A DNA stretch of 64,000 nucleotides from Staphylococcus sp. GSSP0090 (lineage in GTDB: Bacteria; Bacillota; Bacilli; Staphylococcales; Staphylococcaceae), in contig NZ_JACBFD010000002.1 in NCBI RefSeq assembly GCF_013391405.1, positions 1 to 64,000 of the forward strand. Reading direction: 5' to 3'. Made by a program: the position numbers and the translations under genes. Positions within the stretch are counted from its first letter, which is position 1. Each line of letters begins with the position of its first letter. The notes under the pieces were generated by a model. That model was given only the letters and a program-made list of their open reading frames with translations. It searched no databases and was not told where the DNA came from. Below are positions 9,002-18,225 of the stretch, piece after piece.

Positions 9002-9036
9002 AAAGAAGTCTATTCCGAACCGGAATAGACTTCTTT
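9002..9036. terminator. Bidirectional terminator between DUF805 gene and araB
   Basis: A perfect 16-bp inverted repeat (9002-9017, 9021-9036) with a 3-nt loop, between two converging genes; it ends 5 nt before the araB stop codon. Confidence 0.85.
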
Positions 9037-9041
9037 ATAAT

Positions 9042-10658
9042 TTAATCTATATAAGATAGTGTGGGATGGTCTTTACCAAGCAAATCATGTAAAGCTTTAT
9101 AACGTTCAAATAGAGACTCATACTGTTTTACTTTTTTAGCTTCTGGTTGTTTACGATAATAAACAGGTTGTTTCATATGATTGACTGTTTCTTTTAAGGT
9201 AGCATATGCGCCACCGACATTTGCACCTAACATAGCTGCACCAAGTGCTGTAGCGTTACTTGAATCAATAACAACCACTTCTTTATTTAACACATTCGCA
9301 TATATATCAACTAAGAGTTCACTTTTTATTGGAATACCTCCAGCAGCATATACCGTATTTACTGGAATGTGATTGTTTTCAAATTGTTGCATAATCATTT
9401 TTGTTCCAAATGCTGTAGATTCTAAGTAAGCTTTGTGTATCATTTCAAATGGTGTTTGCAATGTTAAACCGAAGATACTACCTGTTAGCTTACTATCACT
9501 TAAGATACTGCGATTACCATTATGCCAATCGAGTACAGTAACATGTTGTTTATCTATAGGTATATTAGCGGCCAATGTTTCTAAGTATTCAAGGGTTGAG
9601 ATGCCTTGTGCTTCAGCTTGGTCTACATAAGATTTTGGTGCAAGACTAGCAGAATAATTAAATAAATCACCGACAGCAGCTTGACCAGCTTCATATGCGT
9701 ATAGGCCTGGGATAATAGCATCTTTAACTGAACCAGTAATTGCAGGTATTGGTTCCTGTTTTGGATCGAGCATCAAATGGCATGTGCTTGTGCCAATAAC
9801 TGGAGTGAATTCACCTTGTTCAATTGCTCCGACACCAAGTACACCGGAGTGTGCATCGATGATGTAAGGAGAAATTTGTACTTGTTCAGTCAATCCCCAT
9901 AAATCTTGATAATATGAGCTTAAACTACCAGCGCTTTCCCCAATATTGACGACAGGGGCTTCACATTTGGTTTTAACAATTTCTGGTAAATCTTGATCGA
10001 TAGCTTCAAAAAAGGAATAATTGAAGCCATCTGTTTCATTGTAAAAGCCTTTGAATCCAATACCACAATTAGAACGAATATTTTTATTAGTTAATAAACT
10101 GACTAAATAATCTCCAGCTTCCATGATATAAGCACTACGTTTTAAGATTTCTGGTGCTTTGTTTTTAACTTCTAATATCTTAGGAATCATCCATTCACTG
10201 TTTACACTGTGACCATAAAAATCTAACCAAGATGGATTCACTTGATCACTTACTTGTTTCATATAAGTTGCTTCATCCTGTGCGCCATGATGTTTCCACA
10301 GTTTCACATAGGCATGAGGATTATCTTCCAAATCAGTTTGTAAATGTAATGGTTTAAAATTTTCATCTAAAAATACGATGGTACAGCTTGTGAAATCTAT
10401 ACCAATACCAATGATAGAAGCGGGATCGACTTGACTCTCTTTTAAGACGTATTGAACGCCTTCCTCTAAAATAGAAGTGTAATCTTCAGCATGTTGTAAA
10501 AAATAATTATGTGGTAATTCAGTACCGTTTAGTGATTCTGAAATCGTACCATGTGGATATTCTTTAATATATGTAGAAATGATTTCACCGTTTGATGTAT
10601 CTACTAAAAATACGCGCCCTGAAGCGGTACCATAGTCGATGCCGATACTATATGTCAT
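9042..10658 (-). CDS. araB: Ribulokinase (FGGY carbohydrate kinase)
   Basis: A 538-residue FGGY-family sugar kinase of ribulokinase length and pattern. The N-terminal domain opens with the phosphate-1 segment YSIGIDYGTASGRVFLVD and contains GIGIDFTSCTIVFLD. The C-terminal domain carries DAHSGVLGVGAIEQGEF, GTSTCHLM, YAAGGIPIKSELLVDIYANV (FGGY signature 2 region) and a metal/ATP-site ATALGAAMLGA. The start follows AGGAGGC. It would phosphorylate L-ribulose (or a related ketopentose) with ATP. No other arabinose gene is adjacent, so the kinase is an orphan here. Ribulokinase is the best call; another pentulose or pentitol substrate remains possible. Confidence 0.85.
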   Translation of the reverse strand: MTYSIGIDYGTASGRVFLVDTSNGEIISTYIKEYPHGTISESLNGTELPHNYFLQHAEDYTSILEEGVQYVLKESQVDPASIIGIGIDFTSCTIVFLDENFKPLHLQTDLEDNPHAYVKLWKHHGAQDEATYMKQVSDQVNPSWLDFYGHSVNSEWMIPKILEVKNKAPEILKRSAYIMEAGDYLVSLLTNKNIRSNCGIGFKGFYNETDGFNYSFFEAIDQDLPEIVKTKCEAPVVNIGESAGSLSSYYQDLWGLTEQVQISPYIIDAHSGVLGVGAIEQGEFTPVIGTSTCHLMLDPKQEPIPAITGSVKDAIIPGLYAYEAGQAAVGDLFNYSASLAPKSYVDQAEAQGISTLEYLETLAANIPIDKQHVTVLDWHNGNRSILSDSKLTGSIFGLTLQTPFEMIHKAYLESTAFGTKMIMQQFENNHIPVNTVYAAGGIPIKSELLVDIYANVLNKEVVVIDSSNATALGAAMLGANVGGAYATLKETVNHMKQPVYYRKQPEAKKVKQYESLFERYKALHDLLGKDHPTLSYID

Positions 10659-10887
10659 TGTTGCATTGCCTCCTAATCATTTTGTGAAATAAGCTAAGAA
10701 ACTTAAGTTATCTTTATGATAGTGCTTACATATCATAATGTAAAGTTAAGCAGATTATGAGTGTAAATCATTGATGAATATAGCATCAAACCTATAAATA
10801 TATGCTTTCAAATTAAAAATTTATATTTCAAATAACAAATGGTATCATCGGAGTAGAGGAATTAAAAAAGAAGGGTGGCGAAATGGA

Positions 10888-11787
10888 ATGTCATTAATTA
10901 TTGACCATGTAACGAAAAAATATAAAGATTTTACAGCTGTAAATGATATGTCACTTTCCTTGGAAAAAGGAAAGATGCTAGGATTTTTAGGGAGAAATGG
11001 TGCTGGGAAAACAACAACCTTTAGAATGATTTTAGGATTGACACCTATTACAAAGGGAAGCATTACATATAATGATAAAGTCATTGATCGCTCATTATAC
11101 AATCGCATCGGTTATTTACCGGAAGAACGTGGCTTACATCCTAAGATGAAAGTAGAAGATGAATTACGTTATTTAGCTACATTAAAAGGCATGGCATCTA
11201 AAGATATTACAAAAGCAATAGACTACTGGCTAAATCGATTTGATATTAAAGAAAATAGAGAAAAGAAAATCGAAGCACTTTCTAAAGGGAATCAACAGAA
11301 AATCCAATTGTTGGCAAGTATGCTACATGATCCTGAGTTACTTATTCTTGATGAACCTTTTAGTGGTTTAGATCCAGTAAATGTAGAATTGTTAAAATCA
11401 GCGGTTCAAGACTTAAATAATGCAGGTACGACGATTATTTATAGTTCTCATAGAATGGAACATGTTGAGGAATTATGCGATAACGTTTGTATTTTGAATA
11501 AGGGAGAGCTTGTGGTATCAGGCGCCATTGATGAAGTGAAAGCAAATCATGGGAATAAACGCGTTGTGATTGAGACAGAACATGAAATGCCAGAAATTGA
11601 TAAAATAGCTGGTGTCCTAGACGTAGACAGAAATAAGAGAGAGATTAAAGCGATGATAGAGACAGAATCTGTTGCAGAAGATATTTATGATATCGTGACA
11701 CAATACGGCTTTGTGAAACGATTCCAGGTAGTAGAACCTTCATTAAATGAAATATTTATAGACAAAGTAGGTGACGTTAATGGATAA
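10888..11787 (+). CDS. ABC transporter ATP-binding protein (NatA-like)
   Basis: A 299-residue ATPase subunit of an ABC exporter. Walker A is GRNGAGKT (residues ~35-42), the Q-loop follows, the signature LSKGNQQKIQ spans ~131-140 and Walker B is LLILDEP (~151-157), followed by the H-loop in SSHRMEHVEE. About 90 extra C-terminal residues after the nucleotide-binding core match the NatA/DrrA type, with YLPEERGLHPKM as in that subfamily. It overlaps the downstream permease gene by a few bases, so the two are translationally coupled. The substrate cannot be told; Na+ or drug export is the usual annotation. Confidence 0.88.
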   Translation: MSLIIDHVTKKYKDFTAVNDMSLSLEKGKMLGFLGRNGAGKTTTFRMILGLTPITKGSITYNDKVIDRSLYNRIGYLPEERGLHPKMKVEDELRYLATLKGMASKDITKAIDYWLNRFDIKENREKKIEALSKGNQQKIQLLASMLHDPELLILDEPFSGLDPVNVELLKSAVQDLNNAGTTIIYSSHRMEHVEELCDNVCILNKGELVVSGAIDEVKANHGNKRVVIETEHEMPEIDKIAGVLDVDRNKREIKAMIETESVAEDIYDIVTQYGFVKRFQVVEPSLNEIFIDKVGDVNG

Positions 11788-13018
11788 ATTTTTAGCAACA
11801 TTTTCACTGACGTACAAGAACAAGGTCAAAACGAAATCATTTATGATTTTTACTGGACTGGTTATTGTCTTAATGCTACTAGCATCTAATATGAATAAAA
11901 TAATTGATTTCTTTGATGATGGACCAGATAAAGTAGGCGTTGTTTCACCTGATAATGAAATATATAAAGTGATTAAAAACCAGGGTGATCAATTGGATGA
12001 TGGAGCTACATTTAAAAAAGTTTCAGAGAAGCAAGCTAAAGCACAAGTTAAAAATGAAAAATTAGATAAAGCATATATTATTAAAATGACTGATGATAAT
12101 AAACTTTCTGGGAAAATTTTAAGTAAAGATACAGTATCAGATCAACAAAAACAAAAATTAAAAGTTTCATTATCAACGATTCAAACACAACTGGTTGCAG
12201 CAAACCTGAATTTGTCACAAGATGAACTGAAGCAATTGCAATCACAAAGTAAAGTCACTTCAGAAGTTGTTGCTGATGAAGCGACTAATTCAAATTTAAC
12301 TGAAGCACAAAAAGGTTTTAACACAATGATGGTATACGCAGGTCTGATGTTGATTTTCTTTATTGTATTTAATTATGCAAGTCAAGTAGCGATGGAAATT
12401 GCTACCGAAAAGACATCACGCGTTATCGAAATGATTATTACAAGTGTAAGCCCAGTCACACATATTTTAGCTAAGATTTCGGGTGTCATTGCTGTAGCCT
12501 TTACACAAATCATTATATTTATAGCAGCAGGTTTCATATGTTTCTTTGTATTTGATATAAGTGACATGTTAAAAGGTTTTGAAATTGAACCCAACGAATT
12601 AACGCTACAAATTTCTATTGTAGCCATCGTTTCGCTGATTATTGGTATCCTTTCATATATTATATTGGCAGCTATTTTGGGGTCAATTACTGCACGTATT
12701 GAAGATATAAATCAAGCATTAATGCCGATGACACTAGTAAGTATGTTAGCATTTTACATTTCTTTCTTTAGTATAATGAATCCTGAAACAAAGCTTACAA
12801 AAATCACTAGTTTTATCCCATTAATGTCTCCATTCGTAATGTTTGTACGTTCCGCGTCACCTGATGTTGCAGTCTGGGAAATCGTTGTAAGCGTCATCTT
12901 ATCCATTATTACGATTTTTATTTTATTATGGATTGCAGTGAGAAGTTACAAAAATACGATTTTAAGTTTTGATAAAGGCTTTATGAATGCCATGAAGCGT
13001 GTATTTAAAAGAAGTTAA
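11780..13018 (+). CDS. ABC transporter permease (NatB/ABC-2 type)
   Basis: A 412-residue ABC-2 type permease. One N-terminal membrane helix (residues ~18-38) is followed by a ~150-residue lysine/glutamine-rich extracytoplasmic loop and then a C-terminal block of five or six membrane helices containing ATEKTSRVIEMIITSVSP, the typical coupling segment. I choose the ATG that overlaps the end of the ATPase gene (8 nt before its stop), with GGTGA upstream; a GTG three codons earlier lacks correct spacing. With the ATPase it forms a two-gene exporter. The substrate is unknown. Confidence 0.85.
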   Translation: MDKFLATFSLTYKNKVKTKSFMIFTGLVIVLMLLASNMNKIIDFFDDGPDKVGVVSPDNEIYKVIKNQGDQLDDGATFKKVSEKQAKAQVKNEKLDKAYIIKMTDDNKLSGKILSKDTVSDQQKQKLKVSLSTIQTQLVAANLNLSQDELKQLQSQSKVTSEVVADEATNSNLTEAQKGFNTMMVYAGLMLIFFIVFNYASQVAMEIATEKTSRVIEMIITSVSPVTHILAKISGVIAVAFTQIIIFIAAGFICFFVFDISDMLKGFEIEPNELTLQISIVAIVSLIIGILSYIILAAILGSITARIEDINQALMPMTLVSMLAFYISFFSIMNPETKLTKITSFIPLMSPFVMFVRSASPDVAVWEIVVSVILSIITIFILLWIAVRSYKNTILSFDKGFMNAMKRVFKRS

Positions 13019-13110
13019 GCATGTAAATGTCCAATAAGGTGAGACAGAAATCGAATTTTTTTAAACAAATATTGATATATTAACATTAGTTAGAACGGTT
13101 AGAATGCGAT

Positions 13111-13146
13111 ACAGGCTGAGGCATGATAGATGTCCCAGCCTGTTTT
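13111..13146 (+). terminator. Terminator after the ABC exporter
   Basis: An 8-bp stem (ACAGGCTG 13111-13118, CAGCCTGT 13135-13142) with TTTTT. It lies in a GAGACAGAAATC-containing stretch that resembles the dispersed intergenic elements elsewhere in the window. Confidence 0.65.
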
Positions 13147-13511
13147 TATAGTTATTAATGCGTAAAATTGTGAATTGTACGAAGGATAATTTGTTGAGAA
13201 TTAGGTAAAAATAGAAAAAGGTATAACAATTTTCTATATAGTTTGATAGAATTTATGTTTAGTATAGATAAATATTTGAATAAATTGTTACAATATAAGA
13301 GCGTAATATTAAGATATAAAAAATGAGTGAATGTATTCAAATGTTACAAAATTCTTTTTAATTCTTCAACTAAGCATATTTTATGTATGAGGGATCATGA
13401 AATAATGTTTAATAATTGATATAGAAAACATTTGTGTGCATCAAGTCAATGGTTTAATGAGGAAATGATTACTATCTTATATTCGTAAATGAAATCTATA
13501 TTAGATAATAG

Positions 13512-13555
13512 CCTTCATGCTTGCTGACAACCCCTTGAATCAAGTATGACGAAGG
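13512..13555 (+). promoter_or_regulatory. Stem-loop in the leader of the epimerase gene
   Basis: CCTTC+ATGCTTG (13512-13523) pairs with CAAGTAT (13541-13547) and GAAGG (13551-13555) across a 3-nt bulge, leaving a 17-nt loop. There is no T tract, and it ends about 70 nt before the start codon. It could be an mRNA structure or an operator; it matches no riboswitch class I know. Confidence 0.35.
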
Positions 13556-13626
13556 TGACATTTATGATTGAATTTTATTCATGGAAAAACCTATTATTAA
13601 AGTGTAGGTTTGAAAGGGAGTCATTA

Positions 13627-14649
13627 ATGATGTTTGCAAAAGTAGAAAGTCAAAGCAATGGTATCGATTTGATTAAAATTGATAATGAAGAAACAAAAAT
13701 TGTTTTTACAAATTATGGTGCTAGGATTGTATCGTGGAAATATGACGATAATAATATTGTACTGGGTAATGTTGTCGAAGCAGATGAGTTTTATGAATCG
13801 AATCCTTATCATTTTGGTGCCACTGTCGGAAGATATGGTGGAAGAATTGCAAATGCAACGTTTGAGTTGGATGGTAAGACATATGAGCTAGATGCTAATA
13901 ATGGTGTACATAATATTCATGGTGGACCGAATGGTATAGATAGACGGTTTTTTGATTATAAAATTGAAGAACAAGTCGGGCAAGTGAAAGTCATTTTTAC
14001 TACTACGATTCAAAGTGCAGATGATAACTTTCCAGGAGATATCGATTTAGAAGTGATTCACACATATAATGTAGATCACAAGTGGACGATAGAATATAAA
14101 GCGAAATCAACTGAAAAGACATTATTTAATCCGATGAATCATGTATATTTTAACTTGAATAGAGACAACAATGTGATTGATAATCACAGCATTTCAAGTT
14201 CGAAATTGGATATGTATTTATTAGGAGAAAATAATATCGTGGAAAGTATGGAGCCTTTAAGTTTGGTAAATACTTTTAACGAACAAAATATCCAATTCAA
14301 AGATATTTTTAATAGTGCAGATCCAACTGTAAAAGAACAAATGCAACGTTTTGGTGGTATTGATCATCCATTTGATATTGGTGGTAATGAAATGACGGTT
14401 GAAAATAAACATTTCATCTTAAAAGTCAACACAGACATGCCAAACATCGTTATTTACACATTTAACGACACGACTGGATGGAAGAGTGATTTCAATATTT
14501 ATAAAGCCCACTCAGGTTTTACATTAGAAACGCAATGTATTCCTAATGACATTAATTTATTAGGTGATCAAGCACCATCGATTTTAGAAGCGAATGAACC
14601 TTTTTACTCTAAAACATCATATAAAATTTCTGAAAAGCAATTCAAATAA
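13627..14649 (+). CDS. galM: Aldose 1-epimerase (mutarotase) family protein
   Basis: A 340-residue beta-sandwich epimerase interconverting alpha and beta anomers of aldoses. The family pattern is visible: TNYGARIVSWKYDD, GRYGGRIANATFELDG, the catalytic-His region NGVHNIHGGPNG, NPMNHVYFNL with the second active-site His, GIDHPFDI, and a C-terminal HSGFTLETQCIPND with the catalytic Glu. I place the start at the ATG behind AAGGGAG (13612-13618), 27 codons into a longer open frame; the extra N-terminus would be un-GalM-like. It is not in a sugar operon here, so the physiological sugar is unclear. Confidence 0.88.
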   Translation: MMFAKVESQSNGIDLIKIDNEETKIVFTNYGARIVSWKYDDNNIVLGNVVEADEFYESNPYHFGATVGRYGGRIANATFELDGKTYELDANNGVHNIHGGPNGIDRRFFDYKIEEQVGQVKVIFTTTIQSADDNFPGDIDLEVIHTYNVDHKWTIEYKAKSTEKTLFNPMNHVYFNLNRDNNVIDNHSISSSKLDMYLLGENNIVESMEPLSLVNTFNEQNIQFKDIFNSADPTVKEQMQRFGGIDHPFDIGGNEMTVENKHFILKVNTDMPNIVIYTFNDTTGWKSDFNIYKAHSGFTLETQCIPNDINLLGDQAPSILEANEPFYSKTSYKISEKQFK

Positions 14650-14698
14650 TTAATGAGACAATGTATTTGACACCATTTGGGAGAGTGGCTAGTCAATA

Positions 14699-14748
14699 AA
14701 GATAAGCGGCCTATTCCATAATAAGGATTAGGCCGCTTATCTTTTTAT
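14699..14748. terminator. Terminator after galM
   Basis: A perfect 15-bp stem (14699-14713, 14729-14743) followed by CTTTTTATTTTTT-like sequence, between converging genes. Confidence 0.85.
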
Positions 14749-14837
14749 TTTTTACAATAGCGCATCATACTTATTTATAATCAGCGTAATTTATACCAAG
14801 GTCCAATTTTCATTTTATTTCATTCAAGTCAAAGAAA

Positions 14838-15494
14838 CTACTTTTGAGCGCGTTTTAAGAAACGTTCCAACTTACTGATTCGCTCATCTGTCAAATAGGG
14901 ATTATTTAAAACATAGGTTAAGCGTTCGATATTTTTATTATCATTGTAATAGATGTCGTTGAGTTCGTATACAGAAAGACATGTTGCTGGGTCTGCTGAT
15001 TTGATGCGTTTTAAGTGATCATTGTCATGTACATAACCTTCTTGTAGTACACGGAAGTAGAAGCCAGTTCTACAAGACGTTGACATTCTCCGTATTAAAT
15101 CAGGAATTTTATACTTTTCTTGAATTTTCCAACAAGGCTCTCTGATTTCTGAAACTTCTAAAATGGCCTCACCAAGTTGGAATTGATCACCGAAATGGAC
15201 ATGCTGCTCATCTAAATCGGTTGCTGTTAAATTTTCACCAAACATAGCATAGGATGGTAATTCTGGTAGGTCATCTTTCCAAAGTTCATAATTTTTCTTA
15301 CTGTACAAGCAAACGGCTTTATTTGGGCCTCCATGTCCTTTATATTCTTGTTCATCTTCAGTAAATCCAGTATGCGTCAACCACATCTTACCTGAAAATG
15401 TTTTTTTGTTTAATGCAGAACGCATAGGTCTTTTGGTACTATATGGTAAATCTTGTATTTTGCCGGTAGAAATGGCATCTAATTCATAAATCAT
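14838..15494 (-). CDS. MOSC domain protein (YiiM-like)
   Basis: A 218-residue MOSC-domain protein with the C-terminal three-helix extension of the YiiM group. The motif YKGHGGPNKAVCLYSKKNYELW is the MOSC entry, followed by FGENLT and the conserved cysteine region EPCWKIQ near residue 110. YiiM-type proteins are molybdenum-cofactor proteins that reduce N-hydroxylated compounds such as 6-hydroxylaminopurine; whether this one does is inference. The start lies behind GGAGGTAC. It is divergent from rpiA, with about 160 bp between. Confidence 0.85.
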   Translation of the reverse strand: MIYELDAISTGKIQDLPYSTKRPMRSALNKKTFSGKMWLTHTGFTEDEQEYKGHGGPNKAVCLYSKKNYELWKDDLPELPSYAMFGENLTATDLDEQHVHFGDQFQLGEAILEVSEIREPCWKIQEKYKIPDLIRRMSTSCRTGFYFRVLQEGYVHDNDHLKRIKSADPATCLSVYELNDIYYNDNKNIERLTYVLNNPYLTDERISKLERFLKRAQK

Positions 15495-15654
15495 ATCATT
15501 GTACCTCCAACAGTAGATTGCTTATTATTTTAGACCAATATGGTGATTATGCAACTATATGTATAAATTCATTTTGAAAATCAGTTTTCTGTCTAGGTAT
15601 TTTAATAAATCTCATGTACAATAAAGATAAAAGTACAGTATAAAAGGGGAAGGC

Positions 15655-16356
15655 ATGATGGATAAGAAACAGTTAAAAATGAGTACATTTAATGATGCAT
15701 TAGACCAGATTAAAGATGGTATGATTGTTGGTATTGGCTCTGGATCTACGATTGAATTGCTTGTCCCAAAAATTGCAGAGAAACTGGAACAAGAACAAAT
15801 AAAAATCACTGGTGTCTGTACCTCTAATAAGACTGCATTTATAGCGAAAGAGTTAGGTATCCATGTCATTGATGTCAATGATGTTAATCATATCGATATT
15901 GCGATAGACGGTGCAGATGAAATTGATAACGATTTAAACTTAATTAAAGGCGGTGGCGGGGCATTATTTAGAGAAAAAGTCATAGATGCCATGGCCGAAA
16001 GATTTGTTGTCTTAGCAGATGAAAGTAAATGTGTAGATTATCTTGGTCAAACATTTAAGTTGCCTGTTGAAGTGGATAAGTTTAATTGGTTACTCGTAGC
16101 AAAACGTATTCAAGCATACGATAATTTAAAAGTAATACGTAGAATGGTTGATGATGTACCTTTTATTACCGATAATGGCAATTATATCTTAGACGTTACA
16201 TTAAATGAAGGTATCAATGCAGCAGATATGCATGAATTTTTGATTCATCTTATCGGTGTATTGGAAACAGGTTACTTTTTAGATGTTACAGATCAAGCAA
16301 TTATTGGTACATCTACTGGAGTGAAAATTAAAAATAAAGCATCATTGATAGATTAA
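15655..16356 (+). CDS. rpiA: Ribose-5-phosphate isomerase A
   Basis: A 233-residue enzyme interconverting ribose-5-phosphate and ribulose-5-phosphate in the pentose phosphate pathway. Substrate-binding motifs are intact: GIGSGSTIELL (near residue 24), DGADEIDNDLNLIKGGGGALFREK (residues ~87-110) with the catalytic glutamate, and LADESK. The ATG-ATG start follows AGGGGAAGG. Downstream comes a strong terminator and the convergent lyrA gene, the neighbour also seen in S. aureus. Confidence 0.95.
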   Translation: MMDKKQLKMSTFNDALDQIKDGMIVGIGSGSTIELLVPKIAEKLEQEQIKITGVCTSNKTAFIAKELGIHVIDVNDVNHIDIAIDGADEIDNDLNLIKGGGGALFREKVIDAMAERFVVLADESKCVDYLGQTFKLPVEVDKFNWLLVAKRIQAYDNLKVIRRMVDDVPFITDNGNYILDVTLNEGINAADMHEFLIHLIGVLETGYFLDVTDQAIIGTSTGVKIKNKASLID

Positions 16357-16400
16357 AAGAGGCATCGTGTTTGTTATTTCGAACACGATGTCTCTTTTGT
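16355..16400 (+). terminator. Terminator of rpiA
   Basis: A 17-bp stem with one G-T wobble (16355-16371, 16382-16398) that begins at the rpiA stop codon and ends in TTTT. Confidence 0.85.
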
Positions 16401-16448
16401 ATGCTTTGAAAATAAGCAATAATTACGTCATCAAGTTATAAAACTAAA

Positions 16449-16497
16449 AAACCAATACTAAAGCTAGTCGTATTAAAGCATAGCTTAGTATTGGTTT
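16449..16497 (-). terminator. Terminator of lyrA
   Basis: A long stem (16449-16466 with 16481-16497, one bulged A) followed by a T tract in the minus direction, about 45 nt beyond the lyrA stop. Confidence 0.8.
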
Positions 16498-16543
16498 CTA
16501 TAATTGATAAAAATAGTTGAATCATTTTGTGTGATTCATATGA

Positions 16544-17971
16544 TTAGCGACGGTGTCCACGTTTGCTCTTCAAATCGAAAGGGGAGCGTTCGTAATCATT
16601 ATTAGATGAATCAGCTGAATCAAAAGATACATCATCTTGTCCTGTTTCGGTATTGTTTTCTGAAATCGAATCATTGGAAGATGCATTACCTTCTTCATCA
16701 ATCGTTGTACGTGCATCAGATACGACGGATGACTTGCGATTCGTCGTATAACGTGTACTTGTGTTCGAGTCATCTTGAGTTGATTCTGGATGTGCTTTTT
16801 CAGTAGATGCTTCAACGGCACTATTCGCACGTGTATCTGATTGTGTCGTGTTATCTTTCACTACTTCATTTGATGATGCACTTGGTGTATTTTCAGAGAT
16901 AATATTCGCACGACTGTTGTCTTTATGCGCATCGTTATGTTCATTCTCTTCAGTCGAATTGTCATGATTATCTTGGTGTGTTGCATCCAATTCATGATGA
17001 TTATCGGTTGCGTCTTGTTTATCATCTGCTTCTGAAGTCATTTCCTTAGAAGCGCCTGTTTTATCAGATGAACGTTGCGTTTCGTTTATTTCGGAATGAT
17101 TATCTTCATCACTTATATCCGAATCATCTTCGTCATTGTCATTCACATGGTCAAGATAATTATTTTCGTCAACTTCGTCTAAATTACGTTTTGTAAAGAA
17201 ATAAAGTATTGTACGGATGATTAAGCTGATTAGAATATAAAGCACAGCAACAGCTGCAGTTGATAATGCAATCACTTTCATGGCAAATACGTCGCCTAAT
17301 TCTTCATTAAATAAGAATACAAGTCCAAATGACATGGCTACATGGAATAAAGTGGCGATGTATATTGTGCGGCCTTTCGTTGCACGTATTAATTCCCCGA
17401 CTATCATTGAAAATGCAAATGAATAAAGGAAACTATAGATTGCAAAATCAAAACTAAAGGCGATATTTACATTCCATATTGCGTACATAAAACCAACGAT
17501 GATAGACGCAAAGAACGTATTCATTTTAGTTTCAACAATATGTTGTAAATAAGAACGGAAACCGAGTTCCACTAAAAAGGCCATGACAATTTGTCCTATA
17601 ATAATAGATAAAATTGAAACAGATAAATCTTTAGTTTGTAAAAGGACAAAACTATCAGAAAAAATATTAAAGCAAACCATCGCTATAATAAAAATAAGTA
17701 ATGGTAAAATAAGTGCTAAAATTGCACGCTCAATCACTTTTAAGCTAATTGTCACTTTTAAGCTAGCTAATTGGGTACCTCTGTGCTGAAATACAGCAAT
17801 ACATATAAGTACTGCTATGAATGGTGCAAGGGTACTCATATCAAAGACAAAATCTTTAAATGGAACAGAACTCTGTAAATCTTTAAGTATAATAGGTAGT
17901 GCATAAGCAACAATAAAGAAAATAAAAATTATCATTGCCCATTGAAAACCTGGTATACGTTTTGTGTTCAT
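16544..17971 (-). CDS. lyrA: Lysostaphin resistance A-like / SpdC-type degenerate CPBP membrane protein
   Basis: A 475-residue protein: eight or so membrane helices in residues 10-260, then a ~215-residue acidic tail rich in Asp, Asn, Ser, Glu and Thr. The membrane part has the CPBP (abortive-infection/Rce1) fold, but the usual EExxxR is VELGFR (134-139) and the usual FxxxH ends in Asn (FMYAIWN, 161-167); only His210 (LFHVAMSF) is kept. This matches staphylococcal LyrA/SpdC, a non-proteolytic CPBP protein known to affect glycan length, protein display and lysostaphin sensitivity with SagB. The neighbourhood (rpiA, hutG) agrees. The start is set by GGAGGT before the ATG; an upstream in-frame ATG lies inside that Shine-Dalgarno region. 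Confidence 0.85.
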   Translation of the reverse strand: MNTKRIPGFQWAMIIFIFFIVAYALPIILKDLQSSVPFKDFVFDMSTLAPFIAVLICIAVFQHRGTQLASLKVTISLKVIERAILALILPLLIFIIAMVCFNIFSDSFVLLQTKDLSVSILSIIIGQIVMAFLVELGFRSYLQHIVETKMNTFFASIIVGFMYAIWNVNIAFSFDFAIYSFLYSFAFSMIVGELIRATKGRTIYIATLFHVAMSFGLVFLFNEELGDVFAMKVIALSTAAVAVLYILISLIIRTILYFFTKRNLDEVDENNYLDHVNDNDEDDSDISDEDNHSEINETQRSSDKTGASKEMTSEADDKQDATDNHHELDATHQDNHDNSTEENEHNDAHKDNSRANIISENTPSASSNEVVKDNTTQSDTRANSAVEASTEKAHPESTQDDSNTSTRYTTNRKSSVVSDARTTIDEEGNASSNDSISENNTETGQDDVSFDSADSSNNDYERSPFDLKSKRGHRR

Positions 17972-18175
17972 TGATGTAACCTCCAATAGGGTTCAAAAAA
18001 TCATTTGTACCTAATTATACATATTTATGAGATAGAAATAAATTAAATTCCCGATTTATCATTGAAATGTAATAGTTTAAGGTAATCTAACATGAAATTG
18101 AAATATTTATTACGAATTTTTGAAATTATAATGAAGTGAAATGGGTAAATATTATTATAAATTGAATTGAGGAAA

Positions 18176-18190
18176 ATGTAAGCGTATACT
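18176..18190. promoter_or_regulatory. Candidate cre (CcpA) site before hutG
   Basis: ATGTAAGCGTATACT fits the Bacillus consensus WTGNAANCGNWNNCW at every fixed position and lies 36 bp before the hutG start, where it would block transcription. hut genes are typical catabolite-repressed targets. Confidence 0.55.
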
Positions 18191-18225
18191 TTTAGGTGAC
18201 CGTTAGTATTTAAAGGAGGAGAATT

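Larger units (their letters stand above)
13019..13626. other. 608-bp intergenic region before the epimerase gene
   Basis: Holds the ABC-exporter terminator, then about 350 bp of very AT-rich DNA without convincing coding potential, and a GC-richer hairpin (13512-13555) in the presumed leader of the aldose epimerase gene. A 61-codon open frame on the minus strand (13155-13340) has no ribosome binding site and a low-complexity translation, and I do not call it. Confidence 0.55.

Noticed and set aside
8762-9028. 88-codon open frame overlapping the DUF805 tail
   Set aside because: Shifted frame of the low-complexity His/Asn-rich tail; no own ribosome binding site.
13155-13340. 61-codon open frame on the minus strand in the gap before galM
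   Set aside because: No ribosome binding site, low-complexity Leu/Tyr/Asn-rich translation, AT-rich intergenic DNA; most likely chance.
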